Positions 10,553-21,234 of a stretch of 64,000 nt of DNA are shown here, piece after piece. This stretch comes from Taxillus chinensis. Its lineage: Eukaryota; Streptophyta; Magnoliopsida; Santalales; Loranthaceae. Position 1 is the stretch's first letter; each line of letters begins with the position of its first letter. A model generated the notes under the pieces. It saw only the letters and a program-made list of their open reading frames with translations, did no database searches and was not told where the DNA came from. Both the position numbers and the translations under genes were made by a program. The stretch is from assembly GCA_023512835.1 (NCBI GenBank), contig CM042092.1, positions 40,628,258 through 40,692,257 of the forward strand, written 5' to 3'.

Positions 10553-10960
10553 CCCCCGCTAACATAGATCTACCAGCCTCGACTAAATTGCGATTCTTGC
10601 GCTCGGCTACCCCATTTTGTTGTGGAGTTCAGGCCAGAGAAGTTATCTTGAATGCCCTGTTCGGAACAATATGATCTCATATTTGAAAAATCAAATTCCG
10701 TACCATGATCACTCATGATGCACTTTATGCTCAATCCTTGTGAATTGCTTATCCAGGTTAAAAAGATCTACTAGATGCTCAAAGGTTTGATCCTTAGATT
10801 TTAGGAACATCACCCATGTGTACCTGGTGAAATCATCGATAACCACAAGGGTATATCTCGCACCAGCTAGTGAAGGAACAGAAATGGGACCACAGAGGTC
10901 CATATGAAGAAGTTGTAGAGGAGCAGTTATTGAATTAACTGATTTGCTCTTAAAGCTATG
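10553..10960 (-). pseudogene. Copia G integrase N-terminal part, interrupted
   Basis: Continues the integrase cut at 1594. At 10709-10903 the minus frame gives MDLCGPISVPSLAGARYTL and VVIDDFTRYTWVMFLK, holding the first catalytic Asp of the rve core. Below 10700 the second Asp and PQQN-region sequence is present in broken frames. A1 inserted just after the Glu region. Confidence 0.85.
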
Positions 10961-11250
10961 TTTGGTCTGTTTGCCAAGTCGGCATTCTCGACGAGAGTGT
11001 CTCTGGAGTATTTGTGTTTAGGTAGACCGGTGACAAGATCAAGTGACACTAACTTAGACAAGGTCTTAAAGTTTAAATGTTCGCATCGGTTGTGCCATAG
11101 CCAACTATCTTCATCGATCTTCGTAATGAGGAAGCATGCAGGGTCAGAAGAATTATTTCTTAAGACCACGAGTATATGTCCCCATCTCTTGATCCTGGAT
11201 AACTTAACATCTCCGAATAAGTTTTCCCTTACTGTACAGGTGTTGGACAT
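10961..11250 (-). pseudogene. Copia G GAG-pre-integrase (HHCC) region
   Basis: Minus-strand SWLWHNRCEHLNFKTLSKL and VSLDLVTGLPKHKYS correspond to the zinc-binding N-terminus of copia integrases. The usual FGH reads CEH and the Cys pair is lost by substitutions, seen by comparison with H at 18389-18560. Confidence 0.8.
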
Positions 11251-11510
11251 GAAGGAAACAGTAAATCCTTTGTCACATAAATTACTGACACTTAGCAAAT
11301 TATGCTTCAAACCTTCGACTAGTGCAACTCTAGTGATTGATACACAGCCGTTGGTTAAAGTGCCATACCCGACAGTCTTACCTTTGCTGTTGTCACCGTA
11401 TGAAACGGATAGACCTCGTTTGTCATTAACTTCAACAAGCAGAGTCTGATCACCCGTCATATGTCCAGGAGCATCCACTATCAAGGATCCACTTGCTTTG
11501 ATTGATCTTT
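11251..11510 (-). pseudogene. Copia G protease, active site lost
   Basis: The minus frame 10927-11484 begins in the copia retropepsin. The active site, DSGCSGHM in copia F, is reduced to a VDAPGHM-like remnant at 11449-11484 by an indel. SYGDNSKGKTVGYGTL and EGLKHNLLSVSNLCDKG follow, as in other copia proteases. Confidence 0.8.
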
Positions 11511-11975
11511 AACTTCAAGTGATCCGGCAATGCATTCCAGAGATGCTCCTGAAAGACAACAGTTTACACTTTTGGTGCCCAAACTTGTTTTAGGCAGTTA
11601 GAAAGAACAACAGTAGTGTTAACAGTTCCGAATTTAACTTTGCTAGGACTTTTAGCTTTTCAGGTTGACTTTAATTTGTTAGTTTCAGCTGTTTCTTTTA
11701 CTTGGGTTTTCTTGGGAGAGATACTCCTTTGAGATTTAGATTTTGTTTTCCTCGAAGAACCCTATTTATTGAACTGATCTTTATTGGTACGAACTTGATT
11801 ACAAAGCCAGTTATCGGATAAACTCTAGCATTCATAGTGATAATGACCTATTTCCTACGGATGGAACAGGACACTATAATACGGAGTACAAATAGGGGAT
11901 ACGGGTTTCTTAGGTTTTGCAGACTTTCTACTCTGTTCCCTATGGCCTAATCCATTACGTTTTGGTGACGTGCTC
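11511..11975 (-). pseudogene. Copia G second zinc-knuckle region, broken
   Basis: Lys/Ser-rich Gag-Pol sequence upstream of the protease, homologous to 63068-63500 of copia F, where a clean CX2CX4HX4C knuckle is present. Here the knuckle (about 11830-11890) is destroyed by substitutions and an indel. Cut at 11975 by solo LTR S1. Confidence 0.7.
11971..11975. repeat. Target-site duplication of S1, left copy
   Basis: TGCTC before the insertion and CGCTC after it (14342-14346); four of five match. The uninterrupted site in copia F is GTGCTCTTGGCCC at 63474-63486. Confidence 0.75.
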
Positions 11976-12589
11976 TGTCACGCCCCGAATTCCAAGAAAA
12001 CCCGAACCAGGAACATGACTTCCCTTGCTTGCACTTGAAAGGTCAAGGGGTTGGTGACTAGCACCAATAGAGACTACACTGCGGGTGCTGTCTCAAATAT
12101 GCAACCCCTGTACGGTCATACATCAAGGGTAATCCTGTACTTTCCCATACATCATCATGCATACAATAAGTCAAATAGTCATACAGGACATCACATCACA
12201 AACAAGTATGCAAATACAACTGTCCATGGACCCATGTCCGGGATACAAACATAATATAATACACAATACGAATACAATAATGTATCATACAATAGAGTAG
12301 TAGGCGTCCTCCTGGAAGAAAGTCGTCCACTAGTCTCGGGTCACACCTGAAAAAGGTAAACAACAAGTAGGGGTGAGCGACAAGCTCATTAGGTGACCCC
12401 AACACTCCACATCATGCGGACATACAAGTCCATACTACATGCTCGTGTACTCATGCACCTTGTGTAGTGTGCACAATCATCAGGACTCGCCTGCAAACAA
12501 ACATCGGGACCTAGCTTGCCCACACAGACAGCTTGTCCATGATCCTCAACAGGATCCCGGCTCAGGGCACTCAGCCCTACACCTGGCGC

Positions 12590-12708
12590 TATATGCCCGG
12601 ACACGGTCGCCACACAGGCCTGCCATCGGCGCATATACTGCCACGGCACGACGCAATATGCCCGGCCACAGTCGCCACACAGGCCTGCCATCGGCACATA
12701 TGCCCCTG
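12590..12708. repeat. Two-copy repeat in S1
   Basis: Two copies of a segment containing CGCCACACAGGCCTGCCATC, about 65 bp apart, inside the putative LTR intron. This is the position occupied by the minisatellite in the A1 LTR. Confidence 0.7.
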
Positions 12709-13320
12709 TCAACGACATCGCACCATCGGTGCATCACGGTGAGAACCCAAACAAGTCACAGAGTCCATGCCCCAATACCTCTCACCAACATACTAACATG
12801 AGTATGGCATGTCATTCTCAACATTTCCTTTATAAAACTATAGCCGGTCTTCACAAGTAAATCCTCAATCCTTGATTTATGAAGGATGTACCCATAGCGA
12901 CTATTTTCTTGAAATCAAAAGTCCCGGCATTGGGTTCCCATATCATAAATAAGATAATCTGATTTTTGGGAATTTTCTAGAGATGTCTAACCCCACTTTC
13001 AAAAAATTCACCACTACAAACTTTTGGGTTTTTCGAGATTTTACACTAAATCCCAATTTTCACATTTTGAAATAGTGGGAATTAATTTTTCTAGTATTTT
13101 TATTTGAATCCAAATGGGGGTATTTCGTCATTTACATTGTAACTTAAGTATAATGTAAATGTGGAGAGGCATAATGGTTTACAATGTAAATGTCCGGTGC
13201 GGTGCGGTTGCCTGACTTCCGAAACTTCTTCTGCTTGATCACTTCTTTGCGAGAACAACTGCTCGGAATGGATGCTACGGAAACAACTGCTTGCGGAGCG
13301 ATGCTACGGATCAACTGCTT

Positions 13321-13562
13321 GCTGATCCGGACTACTACTACTGGACTAACTACTCCGGACTAACTACTCCGGACTACTCCTCCGGACTACTCCTCCCAGA
13401 CTAATCACTCCCGGACTAACTACTCCGGACTCCGATCCGGACTAACTACTCCGAACTACGCTAGGACTAATCGCTCCAGACTAACTATTCCGGACTAACG
13501 AAGGCTGCGACTACGAAGGCTGCGACTCATAGGCTGCGACTACGAAGGCTGCGACTACGAAC
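13321..13562. repeat. S1 tandem arrays
   Basis: First a degenerate array of CCGGACTAACTACT-type units (13321-13500), then four units of GAAGGCTGCGACTAC type (13501-13562). They lie in the transcribed part of the LTR, downstream of the minus-strand TATA box and upstream of the putative donor. Confidence 0.85.
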
Positions 13563-14341
13563 TTCGACCTTACGGTTCGCCGAGTGCGTTCATCATCGTT
13601 TTTGGCCTAGTTTTCGTCTAGAATCAACCCGGCAAGCCCCCAGGCACTCGCAAACACGCGTTTTACTAAGCAGTACCAAATTACGTACCCAACCGATATA
13701 AATCGGTTCTTAACCACGGATTTTATGCTAAATCATCATATCTAACCCCAAAATTGGGTTTCCCCCAAAACTTAGGGTTCATGCTCAAATTCATAATTCA
13801 TGATAAATTCACACATATTCCAAGACAGAATCGAGATAAGAGGTTCAAGGACACCTACCTGGAAGATTGTTTGCGATCCACGAGCTCCAATCGCCCCAAA
13901 ATCGCCAAGTGAAGCTCTTCACCTTCTCTCTTTCTCTCTCTTGCTCAAACATGCACGCACCAAGCAAAATTAAAGGGATAATGCAGTTTCTTAATTATTT
14001 ATACTGTTGCCAATAATTGGCCTCCCAGCAATAATTGATCTCTCGAATGCAATAATTGACCTCCCGAGGTCACGAACTCCAAATTGAGCCCAATTACTGT
14101 AAAAACGCTCGAAATGACGAGCACAACACTAAACAGATATTATTACACCCAAAAGACTGCCCAAACGCAAAGTCAACCAATAAACCCCGAAAAGTCAACA
14201 ATCGGGTCAAACGGGGCCCCGACTGAAATCGGGCCCAAGTACGGTTAAAATGCTCACATCGACGACTACACTACCGTCCAGGATAGTTGCATTCCCATAG
14301 AATGGCTATCTCTTAAAACTACCCAAATACGAGTCTTTACA

Positions 14342-15190
14342 CGCTCTTGGCCCTAGATGCGTCGGCCTTTGTCTTTCCTTTCTTTTTGGGTGCTACGGTT
14401 TTGGCTTGAACTGCAGTAGCCTTCCCTTCATCATTAAGTTCGGGTGCTACGCTTCGGGAAGTGCAGGAACAACCTCTCTTCCACGATCATAAACTATGGT
14501 GCCACCTGAAATGAAACTATCCAACGGTTTAGACGTCTTAACAGGATATAAGTTGGTTAGTTTCGGAGTGAAGTCCGGAGGACACTCAGTAGCTTGAGCA
14601 TTGGAAGTTGATGGTTCGGAGTCTAGGCTAGGTTTGACTCGAATGTTATTCGGATTAGTCCTAAATGTAGAGGCTATTTTCCCGGATTTTAGCCACTTAC
14701 GATTTATTTCCTTTTCTGTTCAAGTTCATTCTCGAGTCTTTTCACAATAACTTTCAAGCCTGATAGGTTGGTATTTAGCAAATGATTTTCAGCTCTTAGA
14801 TCATGATACCAAGCCCGTTTTCCTCTGAAGTCAGCTATGTCCTTTTCAAGTTTAGTAATAGTAAATTCAAGACGTTTATTCTGACTTTTAATATCTTTGT
14901 ATATTTGAGTAATTATTAGTCTCTCATTCTTTTCATGATCACGTTAAGTAATAAGAGATTCTAATTTACTCATGAGCTTAGAGATTGAAGGTACCTCGGG
15001 AATTTGCCATGAGGCCGACGTTCGGCAGGAGTTGGCTCATCATCCGAGGATTCCTCCTCTTCTTCTGAGCCACTAACGTATTTTGTGACGAATGCCTTCC
15101 TCTTGTTCTTGCTATTTTCTCTGTTGTCTGAGGTGGAGCGATGAGGAGTTACCTTGTCACTTTTCTCGGCCATTTTAGATTTGGATTTGT
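14342..15190 (-). pseudogene. Copia G Gag C-terminal region: acidic stretch and coiled coil
   Basis: Between the two knuckles of this Gag. The minus frame 14970-15173 reads KRKAFVTKYVSGSEEEEESS, an acidic tract, and 14690-14960 codes Lys/Glu/Leu-rich sequence likely to form a coiled coil, in broken frames. 14342-14520 resumes the sequence cut by S1, homologous to 63480-63660 of copia F. Confidence 0.65.
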
Positions 15191-16244
15191 AGTCCTTGGC
15201 CTAGTGACCGGTTTTCCCATAATTGTAGTATTCCTGGGAACTGGACTCCGGTCGCTCCTTCCTTTGGAAAGATGGTGAGGAGCGTCTCCTGAATCCTTTT
15301 TTGCTTTTCCGTAGGAATCGCTCAAAGGATTTGACAAGGAGAGCTATTTCCTCCTCCTCGTCAGAGTCAGAATTCTCGGATGCATCCGTATCATCATTCC
15401 TCAGTATGCTTAGACATTCCGTTGCTTCGAGAGCTACCCCGTTTTCTTTCTGAGCTATTTTCTCATCCCGGTCAGAGTATTTAAACCTGACTTCGTGAGT
15501 CCACGACTCTCTATATAGTTCTTCAAGGGGTACATACTGCAAGTTCTTGTCGGATTGCATATGGAGTTGTTTGGAGAATTAGTGATCCGGCAAGGAGCGA
15601 AAGAACTTGTCATTGATCTGAGATTGAGAATAATCCTCATTGATAGTTTTCAGCTCAAAGATAAGCTTTCTGAATCTCTGATAGATGCTCTCGAGTGATT
15701 CGCCCGGTTTATGATTGAAACTCTCAAAGTTACGTCTGAGAGTACGAGATAACGTTCCGCATTTGGACCGACTTCCCTCATTGAGGATTGTCGGTTTATC
15801 CCAGACGACTTTTATTGTCGTGTAGCCCTGGACGTCCGTGAAAGCCTCGGGATCCAAAGACGATGTAACATATGCTAGAGCCTTTTTGTTGGCACACTGC
15901 CAGGCTCTTTCATCATTGGTAAGTTCGGCATCAGTCTTTGGTCTTCTGACTCCATGTTCTCCGATAGTCATCGAAGTGGGTATCTTTTGATGAAGACATG
16001 GCCACATGAGATGATCATGGCAGACCATGAACATTCTCATGCGAGCTTTCCACTGGGAGAAAAGCTCTGGTGTGAATTTGGGTGGCTTCATCAAGGTGAA
16101 GCCAGAACTCCGCGGTTGTGGAGCAGCGGCAGCAGCAGGTTGAGGTGGATCAACATTTTCACTGTTGCTTCGATTTGGAAGGGGCTCTTGTGCTCCTCCG
16201 GAGTGAAGGTGAGTGTTGAATAGCATGCTGCTTTCTTCGGCCAT
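15191..16244 (-). pseudogene. Copia G Gag, N-terminal and capsid region
   Basis: Copia Gag (DUF4219/UBN2 type). The ATG at 16244 gives MAEESSMLFNTHLHSG, chosen because it follows the PBS closely and starts the conserved frame. The capsid core has FSQWKARMRMFM, ERAWQCANKKALAYVTSSLD and ESLESIYQRFRKL. A frameshift near 15580 moves to the 15201-15560 frame, with an acidic NSDSDEEEEIALL stretch. It ends at the first zinc knuckle, degraded to YYNYGKTGH (both Cys replaced by Tyr), next to a stop. Confidence 0.85.
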
Positions 16245-16291
16245 TGTTGAGAGTGAAAGAGTGGGATCTCTACTTAGAACTAATAGAACTC

Positions 16292-16303
16292 GCTCTGATA
16301 CCA
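16292..16303 (-). other. Copia G primer-binding site
   Basis: TGGTATCAGAGC on the minus strand, two bases from the LTR end. It is an exact complement of the initiator Met tRNA 3' end. Confidence 0.9.
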
Positions 16304-16305
16304 CT

Positions 16306-17503
16306 TGTTGGTCCCTAGGAGCCTAGAGGGGGGTGAATAGGCTCAAATCAAAACTCTTTTCTCTCACAGGTATAGCACAATCTGGTTAAAAGGTGTAAAA
16401 TTAGTGCGGAAGATAACCAGATAGTGGAAGTATTTTGCTTTTTTATCTGAAGATAATTACAACAAAATAAGCAGCAATTACAAGCTGATTACAACAGCAC
16501 TCGGTTTTACAGTTAAACACACTGGCGTTTATAATCTCTATGAGCTCTTGTACAATAACCTTTCTCACGCGCGTATCAGTTCTTTCTTTTGTATGTGTGC
16601 ACTTTTTTTAAGTGTACAACTACTAGATATATATAGACATCCTAGGAATCTAACTTGGAACCGTATTTTTCGAGCCTTTGTGTAAACATTAAGTTCTTCT
16701 CGGAAAATGCTTCGCTATAACGCTTCGGATGTGGAGCTCGAAATATTGGAAGCATAAGTGAATTGAATTACTTCGCTTGATTCCAATTGCATTTGGGACT
16801 GCATCCACATCTTCGAGTGCTCCACGTGTAAGACAGTTTAGCTCTTCAATGAGTTTGTCTTACATCGGAACACAAGGGCGATATCATAAATGCGGTATGA
16901 ATAAGTTGAAGTAGCGTCTTTTTAGTCTAGTGTAGATTTCCTTACTCCCTATCAATGAGGCTCGGGTCTTTACTCCGTGTCAGTTGTTGCTTACTCCGTG
17001 TATATGAAGTCCTGAAATCCTTATTCCGTGTCAGCGCTTCCTTACTCCGCATGAGGTAGATATGCGGAATCCTTATTCCGCATCAGCGCTTCCTTACTCT
17101 GCGTGAGTTCCTTACTCGGCTTGAGTAATGATTCAGATTCCTTATTTTGCATTAGTTGTCCTTACTCCGCATTAGTCATTTCTTACTCTACTTGAATGAA
17201 AGACTTGGATTCCTTAGTCTGTAACTTCTTTTCCTTAGACAGCTGAAGTGAAAGACTTAATTCTTTCTTTGCAATAAATCTCTCTTACTCCGTACGAGGT
17301 GTAGACTCGGATTCTCATTCCGCATAAAGTGACTTAGTCCAATCAACAATAAACACGCGGATTCCTTAGTCATTTTGTCAAGAGATTAGTCCGTACGGAG
17401 AGTCCTTACTCAGATGAAGACTTGGTTATTTACCAAGTGTTTGACGACACTCATGATAATCCGGATCAGGATTATATATCCTGTCCTTTGCTTTTCTCTT
17501 ACA
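16306..17503 (-). repeat. Copia G 5' LTR (outer boundary uncertain)
   Basis: The inner end is clear: the minus strand ends CTAGGGACCAACA before the PBS, preceded by the CTAGAGGGGGGTGAATAGG tract common in plant copia LTRs. A possible outer end is TGTAAGAGAAAAGC at 17503, but no second copy is in the window to confirm it, and it may reach about 17560. Confidence 0.6.
16925..17420. repeat. Degenerate tandem repeats in copia G LTR
   Basis: Many irregular copies of TCCTTACTCCGCAT(G)AG-like units, with TCCTTATTCCGCATCAG variants, spaced 20-60 bp. Dense repeats in this part of the LTR resemble the repeat-rich regulatory regions known in Sireviruses. Confidence 0.7.
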
Positions 17504-17594
17504 AAAGTAGGTCTGGATTAAAGTTTTATCTTCTGCACAGACTTAGAATAAACATGAAACATCTTAAATCAAATTACATAGGGTTTGATCCGCA

Positions 17595-18390
17595 TCATCC
17601 AAATTCTAGGTTTGATCCAACAACAATGATAGTGTCCTGCACTTCATTTACATTTTGATCTCCTTTCTGCATTCCATGGTTAGTCTCATCAAAAGAAACA
17701 TGAATAAACTCTTTAACAACTTTAGTCCTTCTATTAAACACACGATAAGCCTTGCTAGTCATGGAATATCCAACAAGATATCCATCATCTGATTTGGCAT
17801 CAAACTTATTCAAGTAATCCTTGTCATTGTTCAGAATGTAGCAAGTACACCCGAAGATCCTTAGGTGACCAATGTTTGGTCTCCTTCCCTTCCATAACTC
17901 ATAGGGTGTTTTCATGGCTCATTTGTTAATTAGAGTTCTGTTTTGTACATAACAAGCAGTGGCAACAATTTCAGCCCATAAGGATTTTGGGAACTGAGCT
18001 CCTGTCAACATGGTTCTAGCTGCTTTAACTAATGTCCCATTCTTTCTTTTAGCCACTCTATTTTGTTGTGGAGTTCTTGGTGCTGAGAAATTATGTTGGA
18101 TACCATGTTCAGTACAAAACTCTAACATATCAGAAAATTCAAATTCCTTGCCATGATCGCTGCGAATGCACTTAATAGAAAGACTTTCAACATTAGTGAC
18201 CTAATTGAAGAGTTCAACAAGATTCTCAAATGTTTCAGTTATGTTTCTAAGAAACATGACCCATGTGTATCTGGTATAGTCATCTACTACTGCAAAAAAG
18301 TATCGTGCACCAGATAACGAAGACACATTGATTGGTCCATCTAGGTCCATGTGCAGAAGTTCAAGTGGTTGTGTGATTGAGGTTTTATCT
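17595..18390 (-). pseudogene. Copia H integrase core and C-terminal part
   Basis: rve-type integrase. ARYFFAVVDDYTRYTWVMFL near 18250-18310 has the first catalytic Asp. 17919-18128 has PQQNRVAKRKNGTL, where the usual catalytic Glu of the copia (V)ERKN motif is Lys, so the core is inactive even without the frame breaks. 17595-17915 has MKTPYELWKGRRPNIGHLRI and the KAYRVFNRRTK stretch. Stops near 17918 and 18200 split it. Confidence 0.87.
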
Positions 18391-18640
18391 ACACTCTTAA
18401 AGGAATGTTTAACCTGCTTAACCAACTGACAATCCCTACAAGGGTGTTCTTTCTCACAAACATGCTTGGGTAAGCCCTCAACCAAATCAAGAGATACCAG
18501 TTTAGACATAGTCTTAAAGTTTGAATGGCCAAATCTCTTGTGCCACAACCAACTAATGTCAGGTGAAGCTTTGGACAGAAAACAAATTGGTTCAGTAGAT
18601 TGAGCATTACCAAAGAACTTGTAGACATTGCCTTGTCTAT
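18391..18640 (-). pseudogene. Copia H GAG-pre-integrase zinc finger
   Basis: Well kept HHCC: SWLWHKRFGHSNFKTMSKL followed by CEKEHPCRDCQLVKQ, giving the His pair and the CX2C pair. It is in the same open frame, 18201-18725, as the start of the integrase core. Confidence 0.85.
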
Positions 18641-18945
18641 GCCCATTCAGCTTCACCTCTTTGGAGACAGGGTCCATAACTGTGCAGGTGTGTTTAGTGA
18701 ATAAAACTTCATAACCCTTGCACACAATTGACTTATGCTCAACAGGTTATATTTAAGACCTTGAACAACAGATACATTCTGAATTGAAATATAACCATTT
18801 GAGAGAGTACCCTTACCAACAATCTTACCCTTTTTGTTGTCCCCGAAAGTGACAGATGAAGCTGTAACCTCCCTTACCTCACTCAATAGTGAGGTATCAT
18901 CTGTCATGTGCACAGAACAGGCACTGTCAATATACCACTGGCTGG
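18641..18945 (-). pseudogene. Copia H protease
   Basis: Retropepsin with the active site reading WYIDSACSVHMTDD near 18895-18940, so the usual DSG is DSA. SVTFGDNKKGKIVGKGTLSN and VQGLKYNLLSISQLC follow. A frameshift near 18725 separates it from the integrase frame. Confidence 0.83.
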
Positions 18946-20110
18946 AATTGATCTTTTATTTTCGGTGGCTGCTTTCAGCTTTAGGTACTTGTTCCTGCAC
19001 AATGAGCAACTAAGTCTTAGGGGCCTAATTAAGATTGTTTTTTGGGTAAGTGTGAGTTGTAGTTATCATTTTAGGTTTCCAGTAAGAGGGAGCAGACTTA
19101 ATTTGCCATGCTAATTTAGGTGTTCCCAGAATTAGACAAGTTAGTAAGGTGATCCTTGGAGTACATACAAGACTCTCCTTCCTCACTGTTACCTTTGGCG
19201 ACTTTCTTAGGCACAAAATTAGCAGTTTTCTTCACAGGTTTAGTCTTTAAGTTCTTTGATTGGGTAGCTTTGTGTGTGCCTAGATTGTTTCTTCCTATCG
19301 GGTAGTTGTTGACTTGTAGATTTTTAGAGAAGTTCAGTTGTTTAAGGTTTAGCCTAATTTCTGTGGCAATCTCCTTCCTAAGATACTCAGGGTAGAATCT
19401 GCACTGATAGGAGAGGTTCCAACTTCCCAACAGATGGGGCGTATGACAGGTTTGGGTTGGACACACTGTGTCAAGGGTTTGGTTGGTGTGTTAAGAGGCT
19501 TCCTAGGTTCTCTCACATATCCCAAACCTTTCTTAACTTTACCACCCGGGAAAAACTTAGGCTGGGAGGAAGCAGCCTTGCTGGATGAACCAGTTTCAAA
19601 CATAGTATTATGTCTACTTGGGTTTGTCTCTGGAATTACTACACCCTTACCCTTATATTGGGATGTAGAGGACAGGTTGACTAAAGGTTCAGCTTTCAGT
19701 TCTATCTTAGCAACTGCTGCATCACTATCCTGAGATGCAATAGTACCTTGATCTTTGAGTTCGGGTGTTACTGATTTGGGTGGACTAGTAACAGCCATGT
19801 ATAATATCTTTCTTTGTCAGCTTTCATAGGGAGAAATTGTTCCTCTATGTCTTTTAGAGCTCTATAGGTATCTTCATATTCAATGTAGAAACTGTTCGTA
19901 GGTTGTTACCTTGAGGGGAGGTGAGTTGTCGGCCGTGAAGCGAGATAAGACCCTTTTCTTTCTTCTCTTCATTAGAAGATTCTTCTTCCTCCTCGGTTTT
20001 CTTGTTGAACTTGTTAGTGACAAGAGCCTTCTTCCTCTTGTCATCCTTCCCCTTGAGGAGGCTTTGGTCTTCTTCTTCGCTCATTGCCTCCTTTTTCTCC
20101 CTCTTGACTT
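18946..20110 (-). pseudogene. Copia H Gag-Pol middle region, second knuckle remnant
   Basis: Lys/Ser/Pro-rich sequence. 19349-19798 has GKGVVIPETNPSRHNTMF and KFFPGGKVKKGLGYVREP, and ends at a knuckle remnant with ICWEVG in one frame and CRFYPEYL in the next, a CCHC knuckle split by a frameshift near 19410. 19854-20084 carries the acidic TEEEEESSNEEKKEKG tract. This parallels the two-knuckle plan of copia G and F. Confidence 0.7.
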
Positions 20111-21194
20111 ATAACGATCGGCGACGAAGTGGGCTGGGCTTGTTACGGTGATAACACTGCAATTTCTCCTTATCCTTTCCCTTAGAGAAGGATGAGGGTG
20201 ACTGCCTTGCTTTCCTCCTATAGTTCCCCCTTCTCTTCAGCAGTTTTTTGATCAGAAATGCCACTTCTTCATCTGAGGCACTATCTGAAACAAGTTCTTC
20301 AGCTTCATCTTCTTCCTCTTCTGCAGATGGTTCCCTTGGTTCAGTAGCGGCCTTAAAGGCCAACAGACTTCTCCTTTTTCTTGGAAGGATTCTCAAATGC
20401 CTCAAGTTCTTCCTTTTGCATTTCGAACGTCTTGAGGTCCCCATACAATGCTTCCAAAGCATAGGTTTTCCATTCCTTCAAGTGACGGATGGCTGATGTC
20501 TTTAAGGGTAGAGATCTCAAAAACTTGTCATTCTTGTCCTTTTGAGAGATCTCAACATTGTAAGTCTTCATCCGTTGAATCAGACTTGTGAACCTTTTAT
20601 AAATGCCGTCCAGTGATTCCTTTGGTTCACATCTGAAGGCTTCATACTCTTGCTTGAGCATGGAGATCTTGTTGTCCTGTATCTGTTCATCTCCTTCATA
20701 GATAAGATAGAGCTTGTCCCATACCTCCTTAGCAGTCTCAAGATCCTACACATCCGTGAACATGTCATCGTCGAGTGCAGAGAAAATTATGGCTTTTGCC
20801 TTGAAGCCGAGCTTTACTTTCCTCTGCTCCACTTTCGACCAACTATCTAGTTCTTTTGTCATTAACCGACCTCTCTGCATACTCTTTGGGGTGAAAGGTC
20901 GGTTCTTTATTGTTTCCCAGATATAGGTGTCGAGCATGTCTAGGTATGCTCTTATTCTCGCTTTCCACTGGGAAAAGCACGCAGGTGTGCACATAGGTAC
21001 TTGGGAGGATGAGCCAAGCAGAATGTCATAGAAGTCTTCTTGTTCTTTCTTGTTGCTGCTGGTACTCGGTTCTTCCTGCTCCTAGTCTCCAATCACTCCT
21101 TTTTCTGGAGCATGACTAGCTTCAAGTTCCTCAATAGGAACTGGAGCTTACTCGGGAGCCGGAGCTGCACTGCTGGAATCCATGTTGGCCATTT
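20111..21194 (-). pseudogene. Copia H Gag
   Basis: The ATG at 21194 (MANMDSSSAAPAPE) follows the PBS by 26 bases and is chosen for that reason. Capsid core: FSQWKARIRAYLDMLDTYIW, KAKAIIFSALDDDMF and ESLDGIYKRFTSLIQRMKTY. An acidic EEEEDEAEELVSDSASDEEV stretch precedes the first knuckle at 20110-20160, CYHRNKP..., whose second Cys is lost. Stops occur near 21150, 21090, 20745 and 20350. Confidence 0.85.
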
Positions 21195-21220
21195 AGGGAT
21201 CTCTACGGAGTTGTAGAACT

Positions 21221-21232
21221 GCTCTGATACCA
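21221..21232 (-). other. Copia H primer-binding site
   Basis: TGGTATCAGAGC on the minus strand, two bases from the LTR end at 21235. Same spacing as in copia G. Confidence 0.9.
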
Positions 21233-21234
21233 AT

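Larger units (their letters stand above)
11976..14341 (-). mobile_element. Solo LTR S1 of a divergent chromovirus-type element
   Basis: 2366 bp. Read on the minus strand it starts TGTAAAGACTCG and ends CGGGGCGTGACA, the same termini as the A1/A2 LTRs, but most of the interior differs. No internal region or second LTR is present and a near-perfect TSD flanks it, so it is a solo LTR left by LTR-LTR recombination. A minus-strand TATAAATAA lies at 13995-14003. Splice-like donor (13859/13858) and acceptor (12347) signals are kept. Confidence 0.85.
1..17503 (-). mobile_element. Copia element G (Sirevirus-like), interrupted, 3' end outside window
   Basis: Minus-strand Ty1/copia element. Read on the minus strand the order is LTR (16306 upward), PBS, gag, a second zinc-knuckle region, protease, integrase and RT, running off the window at base 1. 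Two insertions split it: A1 at 1595-10552 and solo LTR S1 at 11976-14341. Removing them makes it collinear with copia F at 60437-64000, which is the same family. The iMet PBS, an LTR end containing a CTAGAGGGGGGTGAATAGG tract and the RT style suggest the Sirevirus/Maximus lineage; this is inference from family knowledge. The upper LTR boundary near 17503 is uncertain. Confidence 0.85.

Noticed and set aside
12389..12801. Overlapping ORFs on both strands in S1
   Set aside because: They arise from the GC-rich two-copy repeat in the solo LTR; no homology recognised.
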